Positions 19,230 through 28,057 of a DNA stretch of 64,000 nt are shown here, piece after piece. How positions within the stretch are numbered: position 1 is the first letter of the stretch; each line of letters begins with the position of its first letter. Location of the stretch: contig DFGA01000050.1 in assembly GCA_002371615.1 (NCBI GenBank), positions 46,937 to 110,936 of the forward strand, given 5' to 3'. Origin of the DNA: Lachnospiraceae bacterium UBA3762 (lineage in GTDB: Bacteria > Bacillota > Clostridia > Lachnospirales > Lachnospiraceae). The position numbers were made by a program, and so were the translations under genes. The notes beneath the pieces were generated by a model. The model worked only from the letters and a program-made list of their open reading frames with translations. It had not been told where the DNA came from and searched no databases.

Positions 19230-20687
19230 TTATTGCGCAGCATTCAGTTTCTCTATGGCATCTTCTATTCGTTTACAGGACTCTTCCCTGCCGAGTATCT
19301 CCATAAGTTCCGTAGCTCCCCCCGGTGTCATCTGCTTACCGGAAAGGGCAGTTCTTATCGGCCACATAACAAATCCAATCTTGTACTCTTTCTTTGCTGC
19401 ATAATCCGAAAGAAGTCCGAAAAGACCGTCATTTGAATAATCACTGTTCTCTTTTAAAAGCGGCAGGACATCCTGCAGCACAGCAAGACTCGACGCTGCA
19501 TCCGTTTTCATCTTCTTGTGGGTATACATGGAAACATCATATTCCGGAACCTGTTCAAAGAAATCTATATGATCCTTTATATCCGGAAATATCTCTATCC
19601 TTGTCTTGACCATAGCTGCGATCTTGCCAAAATCAAGATCTTTGGTTATCACATCTTTGATATAAGGCAACGCTGTATCGTAAAACCTGTTAAAATCCAT
19701 TGCCTTAATATACTCTCCGTTCATCCACTTAAGTTTTGTGTAATCAAAAACCGCCGGCGACTTGCTCATCTTGGTATAATCAAATTTCCGGATAAGCTCG
19801 TCAAGGTTCATTATCTCAACATTATCCTCCGGAGACCATCCGAGAAGAGCAACAAAATTAACGACCGCCTCGGATACAAAACCTGCATCGATAAGGTCTT
19901 CATATGATGAATGTCCGCTTCTCTTGGAGAGCTTTTTGTGCTCCTCATCGGTGATAAGGGGACAATGCACATATACGGGAATATCCCAGCCGAACGCTTC
20001 ATAGAGTCTGTTATACTTCGGAGTTGACGACAGATACTCGTTTCCCCTTACAACATGGGTGATCCCCATAAGATGATCGTCTATAACATTGGCAAAGTTA
20101 TATGTCGGATAGCCGTCCGATTTGATCAGGATCATATCGTCAAGCTCGGCATTATCAACCGTAATATCACCGTATATTTCATCATGAAATGTCGTTGTAC
20201 CGGTATCGGGGTTATTCTGCCGGATAACATACGGCATTCCCTTGTCAAGATTGGCCTGAACCTCTTCAGGTGTTAACGACAGGCAGTGCTTGTCGTAAAC
20301 ATTTATCTCTTTACCGGCAACTGTCCTTGAAAGGCCCTCAAGTCTCTCCCTGGTGCAAAAGCAGTAATAAGCCTTGCCTTCGTCAACAAGCTGTTTGGCA
20401 TATTTCATATATAATCCCGATGCCTGTCTTTCACTCTGGACATATGGTCCGTATCCGCCGTCCTTGTCAGGTCCCTCATCATGTATCAGACCTGTCTTTT
20501 GCATCGTTCTGTATATTATGTCAACCGCTCCGTCAACATATCTTTCCTGATCGGTATCCTCGATCCTGAGCAGGAATTTACCTCCTTCATGTTTGGCAAT
20601 AAGATATGCGTAAAGAGCCGTACGCAGGTTCCCCACGTGCATCCTTCCCGTAGGGCTGGGGGCAAATCTTGTTCTGACATTACTCAT
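19230..20687 (-). CDS. gltX: Glutamyl-tRNA synthetase
   Basis: The 485-residue class I synthetase has [13 protein letters not shown] (the HIGH-type motif with His-Val-Gly-Asn) and KLSKRSG (KMSKS type), plus the C-terminal anticodon-binding region. The non-discriminating versus discriminating form cannot be decided here. The start has AAGGA eight nucleotides upstream. It diverges from prs across a 141-bp region. Confidence 0.96.
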   Translation of the reverse strand: MSNVRTRFAPSPTGRMHVGNLRTALYAYLIAKHEGGKFLLRIEDTDQERYVDGAVDIIYRTMQKTGLIHDEGPDKDGGYGPYVQSERQASGLYMKYAKQLVDEGKAYYCFCTRERLEGLSRTVAGKEINVYDKHCLSLTPEEVQANLDKGMPYVIRQNNPDTGTTTFHDEIYGDITVDNAELDDMILIKSDGYPTYNFANVIDDHLMGITHVVRGNEYLSSTPKYNRLYEAFGWDIPVYVHCPLITDEEHKKLSKRSGHSSYEDLIDAGFVSEAVVNFVALLGWSPEDNVEIMNLDELIRKFDYTKMSKSPAVFDYTKLKWMNGEYIKAMDFNRFYDTALPYIKDVITKDLDFGKIAAMVKTRIEIFPDIKDHIDFFEQVPEYDVSMYTHKKMKTDAASSLAVLQDVLPLLKENSDYSNDGLFGLLSDYAAKKEYKIGFVMWPIRTALSGKQMTPGGATELMEILGREESCKRIEDAIEKLNAAQ

Positions 20688-20828
20688 TGGTCAATCCTTC
20701 TTTCTAGTTTAATCTGTACTCTATGAAATTATAAATGATTTTGATAAAAATAACAGTAGAAAAATATCATATATATTGATAAACTATTGTAGCATCCAGC
20801 AAAGTAATCACTGAAGGTGGTAAAAATA
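20688..20828. promoter_or_regulatory. Divergent promoter region gltX / prs
   Basis: This is an AT-rich 141-bp intergenic region between divergently transcribed genes. A TATAAT lies on the minus strand at about 20730-20735, upstream of gltX, and several TTGATA and TATAT-like elements lie on the plus strand upstream of prs. I could not pick a -35/-10 pair with ideal spacing for either direction. The prs SD (AAGGTGG) is at 20814-20820. Confidence 0.4.
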
Positions 20829-22034
20829 ATGGCAGAACACATCAATATCGAAGATACCATGGCGGTGGCTCCACTTGGACTAGTGATCCATGACAGCTGC
20901 CGAAAGCTCGGACAGGCTATCGACAAGAAGATATCCGAGTACAGAAAGCATCAGAATCTCAACCATCGGGAAACGGCTGCATTCTTCGGTTATGAAAAAG
21001 ACTCTTATATTATTGATTGTGAATGGCCCCGTTTCGGTACCGGAGAGGGCAAGTCGGTACTGCGGGATACCGCAAGAGGCCGGGACATCTACATACTGGC
21101 CGATATATGCAATCACAGCAACTCTTTTACCGTCAACGGTTTTGTTCACTATATGTCACCCGACGATATCTACATGGATATAAAACGCGTTATAGCGGCA
21201 ATCGGCGGAAAAGCACACAGGATCACTGTAGTTATGCCGTTTTTATATGAATCACGCCAGCATAAGAGGGCTCTTCGTGAGTCGCTTGACTGTGCAATGG
21301 CACTCGCGGAACTTGCCGATATGGGTGTCAATGATGTAATTACTTTTGATGCACATGATCCAAAAGTTCAAAACTCCATCCCACTTTGCGGATTCGACAA
21401 TTTTACACCCCCTTACGAATTCATAAGGTCCCTTATGCATTATGAAAGAGATCTGACGATAGACAAAGATCATCTTGTAGTTATCAGTCCGGATGAAGGA
21501 GCTCTTGACCGTGCGGTTTATTTTGCGGGTGTACTTGGTGTTAATACGGGCATGTTCTATAAACGTCGTGATTACACCAAAGTCATAAACGGCAAAAATC
21601 CTATCGTTGCACACGAGTTTCTCGGCGACGAGATCGATGGTAAAGATGTAATAATCATCGATGATATGATAAGTTCCGGCGGAAGTATGATAGATACCGC
21701 GAAACAACTCAAGGCAATGAACGCCAAGCGCGTATATATATGCTGTACTTTCGGGCTCTTTACGGAAGGTATAGAACTGTTTGACAAAGCATATGACGAA
21801 TGTACATTCGAAAAGATCATCTGTACTAATTTATGCTATCACGATCCCGAGGTGAACTCAAGACCTTACTTCATCGAAGCCGATATGAGCGAATTCCTTG
21901 CTACGGTCGTCGATTACATGAACCACGACATTGCCATGTCCAAGGTCCATACCAACACAGAGAAGATTCAGGAAGTGTTAAGACGATATAATCAGAGACT
22001 TGAAACGGAGTTTCTTGCGGATGATAACGCTTAA
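20829..22034 (+). CDS. prs: Ribose-phosphate pyrophosphokinase, long form
   Basis: PRPP synthase makes phosphoribosyl pyrophosphate from ribose 5-phosphate and ATP. The PRPP-binding motif VIIIDDMISSGGSMIDTAKQL and the catalytic region VISPDEGALDRA are visible. An ATG at 20829, 8 nt after AAGGTGG, is preferred over an upstream GTG at 20817. At 401 residues it is longer than the usual 315-residue class I enzyme, with N-terminal additions (HDSCRKLGQAIDKKISEYRK) and insertions of a kind I associate with Lachnospiraceae. It overlaps the convergent yraN by 4 nt. Confidence 0.93.
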   Translation: MAEHINIEDTMAVAPLGLVIHDSCRKLGQAIDKKISEYRKHQNLNHRETAAFFGYEKDSYIIDCEWPRFGTGEGKSVLRDTARGRDIYILADICNHSNSFTVNGFVHYMSPDDIYMDIKRVIAAIGGKAHRITVVMPFLYESRQHKRALRESLDCAMALAELADMGVNDVITFDAHDPKVQNSIPLCGFDNFTPPYEFIRSLMHYERDLTIDKDHLVVISPDEGALDRAVYFAGVLGVNTGMFYKRRDYTKVINGKNPIVAHEFLGDEIDGKDVIIIDDMISSGGSMIDTAKQLKAMNAKRVYICCTFGLFTEGIELFDKAYDECTFEKIICTNLCYHDPEVNSRPYFIEADMSEFLATVVDYMNHDIAMSKVHTNTEKIQEVLRRYNQRLETEFLADDNA

Positions 22035-22384
22035 CACATATAAGAAAAAGCATTTTTGTACCATTTGAAGGTATCACCTTCTATCGCTACAACATCAAAT
22101 CTTACAGGATCCGCTTCCGACAGTTTGTGGCTGATCCGGTAATAATCCGCAACTTTGGATATGATCCTCGCCTTTGAAAAGTTTACCGCTTCTTCCGGAT
22201 GTCCCGAAGAAGCGTTTTTTCTGTACTTGACTTCAACAAAGACTGTGTACTTTCCATCCCGGGCAATGATATCTATTTCTCCGAATCTGTTTGAATAGTT
22301 TAGTTCCAGTATTATAAGACCGCATTCCGTAAGGAACCTTGCCGCCTCATCTTCTTTTGCAAAACCCAGTTTCCTTTTATTCAT
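22031..22384 (-). CDS. yraN: YraN family protein (UPF0102)
   Basis: The 117-residue protein has the restriction-endonuclease-like core of this family: GLIILELNYSNRFGEIDIIARDG, TVFVEVKYRKNASSGHPEEAV and KARIISKVADYYR. The GEID...EVKYR residues match the PD-(D/E)XK site. The function is uncertain, though a nuclease or Holliday-junction role is suspected. It is the last gene of the rplS-rnhB cluster, 3 nt after the FlhB-like gene. Confidence 0.9.
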   Translation of the reverse strand: MNKRKLGFAKEDEAARFLTECGLIILELNYSNRFGEIDIIARDGKYTVFVEVKYRKNASSGHPEEAVNFSKARIISKVADYYRISHKLSEADPVRFDVVAIEGDTFKWYKNAFSYMC

Positions 22385-22387
22385 ATA

Positions 22388-22672
22388 TTATCCAAGCTTG
22401 GCCCTGATCTTCTCCATATTATCGACAAATACAAGTATCTCCGCCACAACTTCATATAATTCCGGCGGAATATACTCACCTATATCAAGCTTTGAAAGTG
22501 TTCCGGCAAGTTTTTCGTCTTCGTGGATAGGAACATCATTCTCTTTTGCCTGTTCAATGATCCTTTCTGCAAGCTTTCCCCGTCCTGTTGCTACGATCTT
22601 AGGGGCCATATCGTTAGGATCATATTCAATGGCAACGGCCTGTTTGATTTTTTTCTTTTCTTCTTCCGCCAT
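22388..22672 (-). CDS. FlhB C-terminal-domain-like protein (YlqH type)
   Basis: The 94-residue protein matches the cytoplasmic C-domain of FlhB/YscU export proteins: AVAIEYDPNDMAPKIVATGRGKLAERII, then AKENDVPIHEDEKLAGTLSKLDIGEYIP. The autocleavage motif NPTH and the membrane part are absent. B. subtilis has the same stand-alone protein (YlqH) in the same place next to rnhB. The start at 22672 is chosen because it follows the FliK-like stop directly. Its role outside a flagellar apparatus is unknown. Confidence 0.85.
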   Translation of the reverse strand: MAEEEKKKIKQAVAIEYDPNDMAPKIVATGRGKLAERIIEQAKENDVPIHEDEKLAGTLSKLDIGEYIPPELYEVVAEILVFVDNMEKIRAKLG

Positions 22673-22673
22673 A

Positions 22674-24740
22674 TTATGCCCTGACATCAAAACGCATTCT
22701 TGCCGCTGTTACCGGAGCCCCAGTGCCCGCTTCTTCCTTCATGAATTCATCCGTGATCGGAGTTATCGGTTTTCCGGGCTCCCTTTGACAAACTTTCATG
22801 TTCGTGTTGTATCCCTTTTCAGTGAGACGCTTTGTCAGCTCGTCGATATGAGACTCTATAAAGGTAAGCAGTTCTTCGCTCTCCAGATAAAAATTAGTAT
22901 TAACCTTCGTGTAGTTTTGCATAGTAACATATACATCCATCGGCCCGAGATGTTCCATGTCAAGATGCAGAAGAGCCGAGAAATTACCGTCTTTATTTGC
23001 AAGGCTCTTCTTGTTCGTATATACATACAATTCGCCGTTTGCGTCCTCTCCGGCCATTTTGAGAGGGAGTTGTACATAATTTACAAATTCGTTCAGCTGG
23101 TTCATAAAGCTGACATTATCCGAAAGACCCTGTGCGGATGCCGCAACCGGAGAATCTGTTCTTGCTAAGCTCTCCATTAGTTGACTTACCTTGTTTGATG
23201 TCTTCTGGATCCTTTCATACAGTTCTTCAATTTTGCCGGGTGCTGCCACATCCTCCGGCTTTATTGACATCTGGGCTTTGACCGAATCCTGAACAAGCTT
23301 TGAAAAACCGTCGGATTTCAGTAATTCGTTCAGTTTTTCATGTATCTGCGCCTTAATTGCAAGAGCCTTATCCTCTGTATTTAGTGTATTTAATGTGTTT
23401 ACCGGCTTACCGGCATAGCTTTCCGCAGTCCGGATACCGGCATTTTCGGAAGATGCGATTTCCTGACCCGCATTTTGCATATTAGCGGTGCGGTGGGAGC
23501 CATCTCTTAGTCCTTCTATGTCAGATCTGGCTTCATTCAGAAGGTTCCCCTCTTCTGTACCCTCGTTGCTTTCCTCGGAATATGCGGCAAGTTCGGCTTT
23601 TGCAACCGTGATATCCTCAGGCGGATACTCCTGTACCAGTTCTTTTACAGCTGTAATAACTGCTGAAGGATCAAGCGGCTCATGTATATCCGCGCTTTGC
23701 CCTGCCAGAATAAGAATCTCCTGCAGGTCGGAAACAAGAGTCTGTTGCTGTGCACCCGTAAGCGACAGATTGGGATTGATAACCGGATCTGCAGTCTGGT
23801 TTGTTGCGGTTTCGGTTGCAGGTTCCAACCCGGATAACGGTAACGGCTCCTGTGGCGCTCCCTGTACTTTGCCCTGCCCGGTTTCAAGGCCTTCATTCAT
23901 CGCGGCTTCAATCGCCGCTCCATCTGCCATCCCCTCAGATATAAGGGACGCAGTACCGTCTTGTGATACGGCTGTAGAAGGCTGTTCAAAGGTAATCGTC
24001 TCAAGGCTCTGTGTATCAATAAGATTCAGTACATTGTTTATCACATTATTAGCGCTTGCGCCGTTAAATACTTCCGCAGCTGCGCCTCTGTCTCCCACAA
24101 GATTAATCGCCTCCTCCAGAAGATCCGCAATACCGTTTGCTACATTCTGAAGATCCCCCGTGATCCTGTGCTCAAAATTACGGTAATTATCAAACTGGAT
24201 CACATTGGACTCGGTAAGTGGCATACCAAGCTTTGTCATCTGAACGATCGACTCCGGAGAAACATTTGAATGCGAGGAAACATTCCTGAACATCAGTGAC
24301 AGAGCATTCCTGTTAACAGGCATACTCTCAGACATCATCTTGTCCGTCATGGCAATTGTTGTATTATTGATCGGAAGTCCGGCTGCACGAAGTGCACTCA
24401 TTGCAGCATTACTTCCCGAAAGATTTGAAAACAGCGGCCTGAGGGCAGTCTGCCCTCCGCTTTTGGCAACTTCGAATGTCAGCTTCATGCCAACCTCAAT
24501 GTCTGCATTGCCGGCTAATTTCGCTGATATAGTCCTGTCATTATCAAGCCTTATGGTGACCTGATCACCTTCTTTATCAATGATCTGACCGGTCACGGTC
24601 GCACCCTGGGTAAGGCCGTCCGATCTTGCTGCGGTATATGCACCGTCCGTAACGTTACGAATGCTTTCGGAAGAGGCGCTGTTATATCCTATTCTCGTCT
24701 GATCACTGTTGGCATAGTTACCGTCGATTGTTAAGGGCAT
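22674..24740 (-). CDS. FliK/YlqG-like hook-length-control-type protein
   Basis: The 688-residue protein has a long, low-complexity Ala/Ser/Glu-rich middle. Its C-terminal domain (about the last 150 residues) resembles the Flg_hook domain of FliK: NGELYVYTNKKSL, ALLHLDMEHLGPMDVYVTM, and FYLESEELLTFIESH. A start at 24740 is chosen because GGGAG precedes it; the frame is open further upstream into rnhB. It sits in front of the FlhB-like gene as ylqG does in B. subtilis. No other flagellar genes are in the window. Confidence 0.8.
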   Translation of the reverse strand: MPLTIDGNYANSDQTRIGYNSASSESIRNVTDGAYTAARSDGLTQGATVTGQIIDKEGDQVTIRLDNDRTISAKLAGNADIEVGMKLTFEVAKSGGQTALRPLFSNLSGSNAAMSALRAAGLPINNTTIAMTDKMMSESMPVNRNALSLMFRNVSSHSNVSPESIVQMTKLGMPLTESNVIQFDNYRNFEHRITGDLQNVANGIADLLEEAINLVGDRGAAAEVFNGASANNVINNVLNLIDTQSLETITFEQPSTAVSQDGTASLISEGMADGAAIEAAMNEGLETGQGKVQGAPQEPLPLSGLEPATETATNQTADPVINPNLSLTGAQQQTLVSDLQEILILAGQSADIHEPLDPSAVITAVKELVQEYPPEDITVAKAELAAYSEESNEGTEEGNLLNEARSDIEGLRDGSHRTANMQNAGQEIASSENAGIRTAESYAGKPVNTLNTLNTEDKALAIKAQIHEKLNELLKSDGFSKLVQDSVKAQMSIKPEDVAAPGKIEELYERIQKTSNKVSQLMESLARTDSPVAASAQGLSDNVSFMNQLNEFVNYVQLPLKMAGEDANGELYVYTNKKSLANKDGNFSALLHLDMEHLGPMDVYVTMQNYTKVNTNFYLESEELLTFIESHIDELTKRLTEKGYNTNMKVCQREPGKPITPITDEFMKEEAGTGAPVTAARMRFDVRA

Positions 24741-24762
24741 AATGTCTCCCGGCCGGGTCAGC

Positions 24763-25521
24763 CTAAATGAAATTACCGATAAAACTTCTTCTGTGAATTG
24801 TGCAGGGTCCAAACTTCCTGATCGCTTCTATATGCTGTGCGGATCCGTACCCCTTATTCCGTGCAAAGCCGTACTCCGGATATTGTTTATCCATTTCGTC
24901 CATGATCCTGTCCCTTGTGACTTTGGCTATTATACTGGCCGCAGCAATGGAGCAGCTCTTTGCGTCACCTTTAATTATGGGAACCTGTTTTATATCGATA
25001 CCCGGGATCGTAACAGCATCGTTTAATAATATATCGGGTTTTTGTGAAAGATTCATTACCGCATAACGCATCGCCTCATATGTAGCCTGAAGTATATTTA
25101 TTTCATCAATACGTTCATGATCCACTATTCCGACAGAAACAGCTGTTGCCTTTTCATATATGACATCAAAAAGCTCATCACGTTTTGCGGCGGAAAGCTG
25201 CTTGGAATCATTCAGGTACCGGATCCTTTCTCCTGCCGGGAGAATTACGGCACCGGCAACGACAGGTCCCGCTAAAGGTCCTCTTCCGGCTTCATCGATC
25301 CCGCATATAGCCATATAACTGCTGTATTCTTTTTCATAGGATAACATGCGTTCTGTTCTCTCGATCTCCGCTTTGTACTTTTCTATCTTTCCGGCGGCTT
25401 TTTTTACAAGAGAAATAACACCCGATCTGTCATCTTCCGAATATCTGACTATAAAATCATTGTATTCATCTTCTTTGAGATTATTAAATTCTTTTTTTAT
25501 TTCACTGATACTATCTGCCAT
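24763..25521 (-). CDS. rnhB: Ribonuclease HII
   Basis: RNase HII cuts RNA in RNA/DNA hybrids and at misincorporated ribonucleotides. The 252-residue protein has ICGIDEAGRGPLAGPVV (catalytic Asp-Glu), LNDSKQL, KGDAKSCSIAAASIIAKVTRD and YPEYGFARNKGYGS. An N-terminal extension of about 70 charged residues (EEYNDFIVRY-like coiled region) precedes the catalytic domain. It overlaps the upstream lepB by 11 nt. Confidence 0.95.
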   Translation of the reverse strand: MADSISEIKKEFNNLKEDEYNDFIVRYSEDDRSGVISLVKKAAGKIEKYKAEIERTERMLSYEKEYSSYMAICGIDEAGRGPLAGPVVAGAVILPAGERIRYLNDSKQLSAAKRDELFDVIYEKATAVSVGIVDHERIDEINILQATYEAMRYAVMNLSQKPDILLNDAVTIPGIDIKQVPIIKGDAKSCSIAAASIIAKVTRDRIMDEMDKQYPEYGFARNKGYGSAQHIEAIRKFGPCTIHRRSFIGNFI

Positions 25522-26050
25522 TGAATAACCGTCCCAGTTTAAACAGCATCCTGCCTTTTATTCTAGTTGATGTTACCATTCCCACTTCATCGTATCGGGA
25601 ATCTATGCTCTCTTTTCTGTTATCTCCGATCACAAAATACTCTCCGACAGACAATTGTACGGGTCTTTCAGCCAATCCCGCATACTCAGGGGCATCAAGC
25701 CCCTTTACGTCTTCAATTATCTCTCCGTCTATATAAATATCTCCGTCCATTATCTGAACAGTCTCAAAAGGAAGTCCGATAACACGTTTTATTAAATCTT
25801 CACCTGTCCCCTTTTGCTTAAAAACGATCACGTCATATCTTGCAGGATCACGAAACCTGTATGATAACTTATCAATAATAACGCTGTCTCCCTCTTCAAG
25901 AGTATGCTCCATTGAATGATTATGTACTTTTACCCGTTCCACAACATACCTTGACATTACAAATGCTATTAATAAGACCGCAAGAACGAAAACACCCGTA
26001 TCCAAAATACTGCGTACTAATCCGCCTGATTTTTTTTTCTTATTCTTCAT
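25511..26050 (-). CDS. lepB: Signal peptidase I (first paralogue)
   Basis: The 179-residue type I signal peptidase has one N-terminal membrane helix. It carries the catalytic Ser in VHNHSMEHTLEEGD (box B), the Lys in DLIKRVIGLPFETV (box D) and GDNRKESIDSR (box E). ATG at 26050 is preferred because AAAGGAG lies 6 nt upstream; an earlier ATG at 26083 would start inside rbgA. It removes signal peptides from secreted proteins such as those at 31619 and 32495. A second paralogue lies on the other side of rbgA. Confidence 0.94.
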   Translation of the reverse strand: MKNKKKKSGGLVRSILDTGVFVLAVLLIAFVMSRYVVERVKVHNHSMEHTLEEGDSVIIDKLSYRFRDPARYDVIVFKQKGTGEDLIKRVIGLPFETVQIMDGDIYIDGEIIEDVKGLDAPEYAGLAERPVQLSVGEYFVIGDNRKESIDSRYDEVGMVTSTRIKGRMLFKLGRLFNGR

Positions 26051-26069
26051 TAGAACTCCTTTGACGGAT

Positions 26070-26930
26070 TCACTTCCGTTCACTGTATACGGGTTCCTCG
26101 AGAGTTATTCTGCCAAGTCTGCCGGACCTGAAGTCATCAAGTATAATGTTGGACGCTTTGGAATAATCAGGCTCATTACCCTTTTTAAGGCACCCTCTTT
26201 TTATAGCAATATCATTTAAGATAACGTCAGTTTTTTGGCTCTCGTCGACTTCATATCGCTTATAAAGAGCACCCGGATATAGTTTTACAAGATACTCCAT
26301 AAGTTCCATAGCAAGCTGGGTTTCATCAATTATCTCATCATTTATGGAACCGATAAACGCAAGGTGCATCCCGGTTTTCTCATCGTCAAATCTCGGCCAC
26401 AGTATTCCGGGTGTATCAAGAAGTTCTACATTTTTGTTTAGATTGATCCACTGTTTTCCCTTCGTAACTCCCGGCTTGTTTCCCGTCTTGGCACTTGCCT
26501 TTTTGCACATGGAATTAATAAATGTGGATTTTCCCACATTGGGGATCCCGACCACCATAGCACGGACCGGTCTGTTAATGATGCCGCGCTGCCTGTTACG
26601 TTCTATCTTTGCTTTGCAGGCTTCTTCTATTGATTTGTTGATAGGCGAGAACCCGTTGCGGCTTTTGGAATCCACAAGAAGCGCGATCATATCTTTCTTA
26701 TTAAAATAATCGATCCATTCTTCATTTTTACAAGGATCCGCAAGATCGGATTTGTTTAAAAGAACAAGACGGGACTTTCCCTTCGCTATTTCATCTATGT
26801 CGGGATTGCGGGAAGAGAGCGGAACTCTTGAATCAATAAGTTCAATAACAAGGTCTATCAGTTTGATATCCTCAAGCATGATCCTCTTTGCCTTTGTCAT
26901 GTGTCCCGGATACCACTGTACCTGCATCAT
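26070..26930 (-). CDS. rbgA: Ribosome biogenesis GTPase RbgA (YlqF)
   Basis: The 286-residue protein is a circularly permuted GTPase: G4 (LLNKSDL) precedes G1 (GIPNVGKSTFIN) and G3 (DTPGILWPRF). The N-terminal QWYPGHMTKAKR is the RbgA hallmark, and the C-terminal ANTAR-like domain binds rRNA. It is needed for late assembly of the 50S subunit. It overlaps the upstream lepB gene by 4 nt (ATGA type). Confidence 0.96.
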   Translation of the reverse strand: MMQVQWYPGHMTKAKRIMLEDIKLIDLVIELIDSRVPLSSRNPDIDEIAKGKSRLVLLNKSDLADPCKNEEWIDYFNKKDMIALLVDSKSRNGFSPINKSIEEACKAKIERNRQRGIINRPVRAMVVGIPNVGKSTFINSMCKKASAKTGNKPGVTKGKQWINLNKNVELLDTPGILWPRFDDEKTGMHLAFIGSINDEIIDETQLAMELMEYLVKLYPGALYKRYEVDESQKTDVILNDIAIKRGCLKKGNEPDYSKASNIILDDFRSGRLGRITLEEPVYSERK

Positions 26931-27529
26931 TCTACCCTCCCCGATTCAGTATTTCTTCCTTTCAGATGATACCATGCCTTCCCCTCGATCATGCTTCTGC
27001 TGATATTTCCGATATTGGCACTTCTTGAATCCTCCGAACTTCTTCTGTTATCTCCAAGAACAAAGTATTCATCCGGTCCAAGAACGATCTCGGAAGCCGC
27101 AACTCCGGCATCCCTTGTATCTTCTGCCTTGTCTTTCACATAAACCGCTCCGTTTATGACAACCTTTCCCTGAATGATCTGAACCGTATCACCCGGTGTG
27201 GCAACAACTCTTTTTACCGAAAGATGTGCATTCTCATTTCCGTTAGGCCTAAACACAATGACATCACCCTGTTTCGGTGCAGTAAACTGATACGCGATCT
27301 TATTAATAAGCACTTCCTGACCGTTAGACAAAGCCGGCTCCATTGAATCCCCGACCACACTCGTCCTTATTCCGAAAGCATAAATAACGGCAACGCCCAT
27401 AAAGGCCGCAATAAACACAAGAAAAATCCACTGCAGTATCTGATATAGAATATTAACATTAAAGGTTCTTTCATGATTGATATATGAAAGGGATGGGCCT
27501 CCCGATTTTTTGGAATGTCTCCTGTTCAA
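26927..27529 (-). CDS. lepB: Signal peptidase I (second paralogue), TTG start
   Basis: The 200-residue protein has a membrane helix at about residues 28-50, the catalytic Ser in VVGDSMEPALSNGQ, the catalytic Lys in SVKRVVATPGDTV, and GDNRRSSEDSR. The only suitable start is TTG at 27529, with AGAGGA about 7 nt upstream, because the next Met lies in the catalytic motif. The polybasic N-terminus (RRHSKK) fits the cytoplasmic side. It begins 22 nt after the T-run of the rplS terminator. Confidence 0.92.
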   Translation of the reverse strand: MNRRHSKKSGGPSLSYINHERTFNVNILYQILQWIFLVFIAAFMGVAVIYAFGIRTSVVGDSMEPALSNGQEVLINKIAYQFTAPKQGDVIVFRPNGNENAHLSVKRVVATPGDTVQIIQGKVVINGAVYVKDKAEDTRDAGVAASEIVLGPDEYFVLGDNRRSSEDSRSANIGNISRSMIEGKAWYHLKGRNTESGRVE

Positions 27530-27548
27530 TTACCGATCCTCTTTATTA

Positions 27549-27579
27549 ATTATAAAACAAGAAGCACCTGCTTATGCAA
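27549..27579 (-). promoter_or_regulatory. Candidate promoter for lepB overlapping the rplS terminator
   Basis: TATAAT (27554-27549) is formed by the T-run of the rplS terminator. TTGCAT (27579-27574) lies in its hairpin, with 19 bp between them, which is longer than ideal. The predicted start near 27542 leaves AGAGGA at the 5' end of a 13-nt leader before the TTG start. Confidence 0.45.
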
Positions 27580-27586
27580 GTGCTTC
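27551..27586 (-). terminator. Terminator of rplS
   Basis: On the minus strand an 11-bp stem (GAAGCACTTGC / GCAGGTGCTTC, one G-T pair) with a 4-nt loop is followed by TTGTTTTAT. It ends the transcript 16 nt after the rplS stop. Confidence 0.85.
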
Positions 27587-27601
27587 CGGATAAACTTTCT
27601 G

Positions 27602-27952
27602 TCAGCGAATGAGTTCTCTAACTTTGGCACTCTTGCCCGAACGTTCTCTTAAGTAGAAGAGCTTAGCTCTGCGAACCTTACCGCGTCTTACTACTTCAAT
27701 TTTCTCTACGTTAGGTGAGTGAAGAGGCCATGTCTTCTCAACACCTACTCCGTTTGAATTCTTGCGAACTGTAAATGTCTCTCTGTTTGAACCACCCTGA
27801 CGCTTGATAACGGTACCTTCAAACACCTGTACTCTTTCACGGTTACCCTCTTTGATCTTACCGTATACCTTAACGGTATCACCGATAGCAAATTCGGGAG
27901 TGGATTCTTTTAACTGTTCCTGCTCAATTTCTTTAATAATGTTGTTCATCAT
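27602..27952 (-). CDS. rplS: 50S ribosomal protein L19
   Basis: The 115- or 116-residue protein has [26 protein letters not shown] split across the L19 core, and [32 protein letters not shown]. Two ATG codons are adjacent. The second (27949) is 6 nt from AGGAGG and is probably the one used. L19 lies at the 30S-50S interface. Confidence 0.97.
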   Translation of the reverse strand: MMNNIIKEIEQEQLKESTPEFAIGDTVKVYGKIKEGNRERVQVFEGTVIKRQGGSNRETFTVRKNSNGVGVEKTWPLHSPNVEKIEVVRRGKVRRAKLFYLRERSGKSAKVRELIR

Positions 27953-27970
27953 ATTCCTCCTATTAATCCG

Positions 27971-28006
27971 GACGTTCTTAACTTACAATTAAGGCAGAGG
28001 ACCGTC
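27971..28006 (-). ncRNA. Candidate structured leader of rplS (L19-leader-like)
   Basis: The 105-nt gap between trmD and rplS contains, on the minus strand, a hairpin with an outer GACG/CGTC pair and an inner CTTAA/TTAAG pair, plus a separate 7-bp hairpin (CCTTGCA/TGCAAGG) near 28035-28052. Firmicutes often carry an autoregulatory L19 leader at this place. I have only the pairing and the position as evidence. Confidence 0.35.
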
Positions 28007-28057
28007 TTTTATAACAACTTTGATATATTAACACACGCTCCTTGCAAATGCAAGGGA

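Noticed and set aside
20817..20828. GTG at 20817 as the prs start
   Set aside because: It lies inside the SD region; ATG at 20829 has ideal spacing.
23488..24150. A 220-codon plus-strand frame opposite the FliK-like gene
   Set aside because: Ser/Ala/Val-rich mirror of the low-complexity coding strand; no start signal, no family.
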